This document shows positions 61,487 to 64,000 of a stretch of DNA of 64,000 bases, piece after piece. The translations under genes were made by a program, and so were the position numbers. The notes under the pieces were generated by a model. It saw only the letters and a list, made by a program, of their open reading frames with translations, did not search any database and was not told the DNA's origin. Origin of the DNA: Actinotalea caeni (GTDB lineage: Bacteria > Actinomycetota > Actinomycetes > Actinomycetales > Beutenbergiaceae); the NCBI RefSeq assembly GCF_009733795.1, contig NZ_WNXX01000003.1:219514-283513 (forward strand), given 5' to 3'. How positions within the stretch are numbered: position 1 is the first letter of the stretch; each line of letters opens with the position of its first letter.

Positions 61487-62200
61487 ATGAGCTCGTCGGC
61501 ACCGGTGGTGCTCGTCGTCGAGGACGAGCCCGAGATCGCCACCCAGATCGTGCGCCGCCTCGAGGCGGAGGGCTGGACCGCGCACACCGTCGGTGACGGC
61601 CCCGCGGGCGTGGAGGCCGCGACCACGCTGCGCCCCGACCTGGTGGTGCTCGACGTCATGCTTCCCGGCATCGACGGCCTCGAGGTGTGCCGCCGCATCC
61701 AGGCCCAGGGCGCGGCCGAGGGCCGCCCGGTGCCGCCGGTGCTCATGCTCACCGCGCGCGACGACGAGACCGACCTGCTCGTCGGGCTCGGCGTCGGCGC
61801 CGACGACTACATGACGAAGCCGTTCTCGATGCGGGAGCTGGTGGCGCGGCTCAAGGTGCTGCTGCGCCGCGTCGAGCGGGCCCGCACGGTGACGCCGGCC
61901 GGCGAGGGCGAGCCCCCGCTCGTGCTCGGCGACCTCACGATCGACCGCGCCGCTCGCCGCGTGTTCCGCAACGACGTCGAGGCGCACCTGACGCCGACCG
62001 AGTTCGACCTCCTGGTGTGCCTGGCGTCCTCGCCGCGCACCGTGCTCTCCCGCGAGCGGCTGCTCGCCGACGTGTGGGACTGGGCCGACGCGTCGGGGAC
62101 CCGCACGGTCGACTCCCACATCAAGGCGCTGCGGCGCAAGCTCGGCCCTGAGCTGATCCGGACGGTCCACGGCGTCGGGTACGCGCTCGAGCCCGCCTGA
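61487..62200 (+). CDS. OmpR/PhoB-family response regulator
   Basis: 237 residues. Receiver domain with VVEDEPEI, phospho-acceptor D56 (LVVLDVMLP), T in MLTARDD and K in TKPFS; then a winged-helix domain ending IRTVHGVGYALEP. Directly upstream of a histidine kinase (37-bp gap), forming a two-component system of unknown signal. Confidence 0.96.
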   Translation: MSSSAPVVLVVEDEPEIATQIVRRLEAEGWTAHTVGDGPAGVEAATTLRPDLVVLDVMLPGIDGLEVCRRIQAQGAAEGRPVPPVLMLTARDDETDLLVGLGVGADDYMTKPFSMRELVARLKVLLRRVERARTVTPAGEGEPPLVLGDLTIDRAARRVFRNDVEAHLTPTEFDLLVCLASSPRTVLSRERLLADVWDWADASGTRTVDSHIKALRRKLGPELIRTVHGVGYALEPA

Positions 62201-62237
62201 TGACCTCCCCGGGACCGCGCCGTCGGAGCGGTCGGCG

Positions 62238-63491
62238 ATGAGCAGCGGCAACGAGCGGTCGCGGATCCGGCACGCGCGTGACGAGCCGTCCTGGCGCAAC
62301 CCGTTCCCCGACACGATGCTCGACCTGCGCCCGCTCGACCCGGTGCGCTCGCTCAAGGGCAAGCTGATCGTCATCATCGCGGCGACCGCCACGATGTACA
62401 TGCTCGTCACCTGGATCGGCGACCGGCTGTTCGGGCTGGGGGTGCTGCGCACCTTCCCGCTGGCGCTCGTGTGCTCGCTGGTCGTCACGCAGGTGCTGGC
62501 GCGCGGCATGACCAGGCCGCTGCGGGAGATGACGGCGGCCGCCCGCGCGATGGCGCGCGGCGACTACTCGATCCGGGTGCGCACGAACAGCCGTGACGAG
62601 GTGGGCCAGCTGGCCGCCGCGTTCAACTCGATGGCGGCCGACCTCGACCACCTGGACGCGCAGCGGCGCGAGATGGTCGCCAACGTCAGCCACGAGCTGC
62701 GCACCCCGGTCGCGGCACTCCGTGCGCAGGTCGAGAACATGGCGGACGGCGTGATCGAGCCCGACACGGAGGCCCTCGAGGCCACCCTCGTGCAGATCGA
62801 GCGGCTGTCCCGGCTGATCGCCTACCTGCTCGACCTGTCGCGGGTCGAGGCCGGCGCGGCCGACCTGCACGTCGCACCGCTGGCGGTGGAGCCGTTCCTC
62901 GAGAACATCGTCGCCGAGGCGCGCGGCGCGTCCGCGCGCCACGACCTGCGGTGGCGCGTCGAGACCCGGCCGGAGGACCTGGTCGTCATGGGCGACGAGG
63001 AGCGGCTGCGCCAGGTCGTGTCGAACCTGCTCGACAACGCGTCGCGGCACTCCCCCGACGGCGGCACGGTGACGCTGCAGGCCTACGAGACGCACGGCTA
63101 CGTCGTCATCGACGTCATCGACGAGGGCCGCGGCATCCCCGAGGCCGAGCGCGACCACGTGTTCGGCCGGTTCGCACGCGGCAACACCCCGGGGCAGACC
63201 GGGTCCAGCACCGGGGGCACCGGGCTCGGGCTGGCGATCGCACGCTGGGCGGTCGGGCTCCACGAGGGCACGATCGGCGTCATCGACCCGCCGCACGGCG
63301 TCGGGACCCGGATCCGGGTGCGTCTGCCCGCCGCGGGCCCGCGCGGCGTCGGCACCGCGCGACAGGACACGGACCGGGCCGGCGCGCCGGCGGCCGAGCC
63401 GGCTGCCCGACCCCTCGACGGCCCGCCCGCCGGGGCGGTCGACGACCGCCCTGCCGACGGCGACGCGACCACCGGCACCGACCGCGTCTGA
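62238..63491 (+). CDS. Sensor histidine kinase
   Basis: 417 residues. Two TM helices with almost no extracellular loop (about 45-60 and 72-88), HAMP (TRPLREMTAAARAMARGDY), phospho-acceptor H152 in NVSHELRTP, N box NLLDNASRHSP, G boxes DEGRGIP and GTGLGLAIA. An acidic, Pro/Ala-rich tail of about 50 residues follows. The lack of an outer sensor suggests it reads membrane or intracellular cues. Confidence 0.95.
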   Translation: MSSGNERSRIRHARDEPSWRNPFPDTMLDLRPLDPVRSLKGKLIVIIAATATMYMLVTWIGDRLFGLGVLRTFPLALVCSLVVTQVLARGMTRPLREMTAAARAMARGDYSIRVRTNSRDEVGQLAAAFNSMAADLDHLDAQRREMVANVSHELRTPVAALRAQVENMADGVIEPDTEALEATLVQIERLSRLIAYLLDLSRVEAGAADLHVAPLAVEPFLENIVAEARGASARHDLRWRVETRPEDLVVMGDEERLRQVVSNLLDNASRHSPDGGTVTLQAYETHGYVVIDVIDEGRGIPEAERDHVFGRFARGNTPGQTGSSTGGTGLGLAIARWAVGLHEGTIGVIDPPHGVGTRIRVRLPAAGPRGVGTARQDTDRAGAPAAEPAARPLDGPPAGAVDDRPADGDATTGTDRV

Positions 63492-63679
63492 GCCGCCGCG
63501 ACCCCGCCCGGGCGAGGCACGCCTGACCCGCGGTTGACCGGGGTTTGACCCGACGCCGTCGGCGACGCCGAATCCGGCGTGCCACACGGGTGAAACACGG
63601 TGCCGGTTCGGGTTGGAGCGCCAGTGTGTGACAACCTGGGAGCACACATCCGCAGGGTTGAGGGAAGAGGCGACGTCGC

Positions 63680-64000
63680 GTGTCCGCACCGACCGCTGGT
63701 GAAGGGGCAGCCGGGCACTCCGGCGCGGCCACCTTCGGTGGCAACGAATGGCTGATCGAGTCTCAGTACGAGGCGTTCAAGAGCGACCCGGAGTCGGTCG
63801 GTGAGTCGTGGCGGGAGTTCTTCGCCAGCTACACCCCGCCCTCGGCGGCACCCGCCTCGAACGGCGCGGCGACGGCGTCGGAGCCGACGGCCGACGAGGC
63901 GCCGACGCCGCGGGCCGAGCCCGCCACGTCCGCACCCGACGGCGGCACCTCCGCCGGCCGGGCGGCGCCCGAGTCCCGCCCGCGCGGCGGCAGCGGGGCG
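63680..64000 (+). CDS. kgd: Multifunctional 2-oxoglutarate metabolism enzyme (Kgd/OdhA type), N-terminus only
   Basis: First 107 codons from GTG 63680 (GGAAGAGG upstream). FGGNEWLIESQYEAFKSDPESVGESWREFFASY is the conserved N-terminal binding segment of E1o/Kgd, followed by the Ala/Pro linker. In actinobacteria this protein fuses the E1 and E2-like parts of 2-oxoglutarate dehydrogenase. Runs off the right edge. Confidence 0.92.
   Translation, partial: MSAPTAGEGAAGHSGAATFGGNEWLIESQYEAFKSDPESVGESWREFFASYTPPSAAPASNGAATASEPTADEAPTPRAEPATSAPDGGTSAGRAAPESRPRGGSGA

Overview
The window is very GC-rich DNA from a Gram-positive actinobacterium, most likely a member of the Micrococcales close to Cellulomonas/Actinotalea. 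I infer this from the codon use, the many GTG starts, the actinobacterial versions of nucS, DUF2550, rho, kgd (OdhA/SucA type) and GlgE, and the plant-cell-wall sugar genes. It looks like ordinary chromosome: essential genes sit in conserved order, and I see no phage, integrase, IS transposase or CRISPR array.

Layout. (1) 0-7 kb: end of a DMT-type transporter, then glycogen/alpha-glucan metabolism: glgP facing away from glgE-glgB. (2) 7-19 kb: a thioredoxin-fold/TPR protein, an unrecognised lipoprotein/membrane-protein pair, a coiled-coil DivIVA-like protein, a Ser/Thr kinase, a VWA protein divergent from an XRE regulator with a perfect palindrome between them, an alpha/beta hydrolase and a glutamate-cysteine ligase-family protein. 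(3) 19-33.5 kb: a sugar locus with GH1, GH31 alpha-xylosidase, GH42 beta-galactosidase and GH3 enzymes, a LplB/LplC-type ABC importer without its own ATPase, and a LacI regulator. Three near-identical 12-14 bp palindromes sit in its three outward promoters. The enzyme set fits uptake and intracellular breakdown of xyloglucan oligosaccharides. (4) 33.5-45.8 kb: nagA, nucS, DUF2550, the whole F1Fo ATP synthase operon read leftward (atpB-E-F-H-A-G-D-C), an AtpI-like protein, a WecA/TagO-type transferase and threonylcarbamoyl-AMP synthase. (5) 46-55.4 kb: VanZ-like gene, prmC, prfA, rho and the threonine/lysine genes thrB, thrC, hom, lysA. (6) 55.4-56.6 kb: tRNA-Arg(CCG) followed by about 900 bp of non-coding repeats. 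(7) 56.6-64 kb: aldose epimerase, M23 peptidase, two CNNM/CBS membrane proteins, a two-component pair and the start of kgd.

Most notable. The rho gene is in its normal place and full length, but the residues matching E. coli Rho K184 (Walker A lysine), E211 (catalytic glutamate) and R366 (arginine finger) are Ala, Gly and Ala at constant spacing, so it looks like an ATPase-dead Rho. Two distant intergenic regions carry the same 66-bp architecture: two 10-bp units 19 bp apart, then two inverted units 19 bp apart. One region has it inside a 146-bp tandem triplicate. Palindromic mini-elements whose ends copy the 3' end of the tRNA follow tRNA-Arg. atpB appears to start at CTG. Several genes show a TANNNT box 6-8 bp before the start codon, which suggests leaderless mRNAs.
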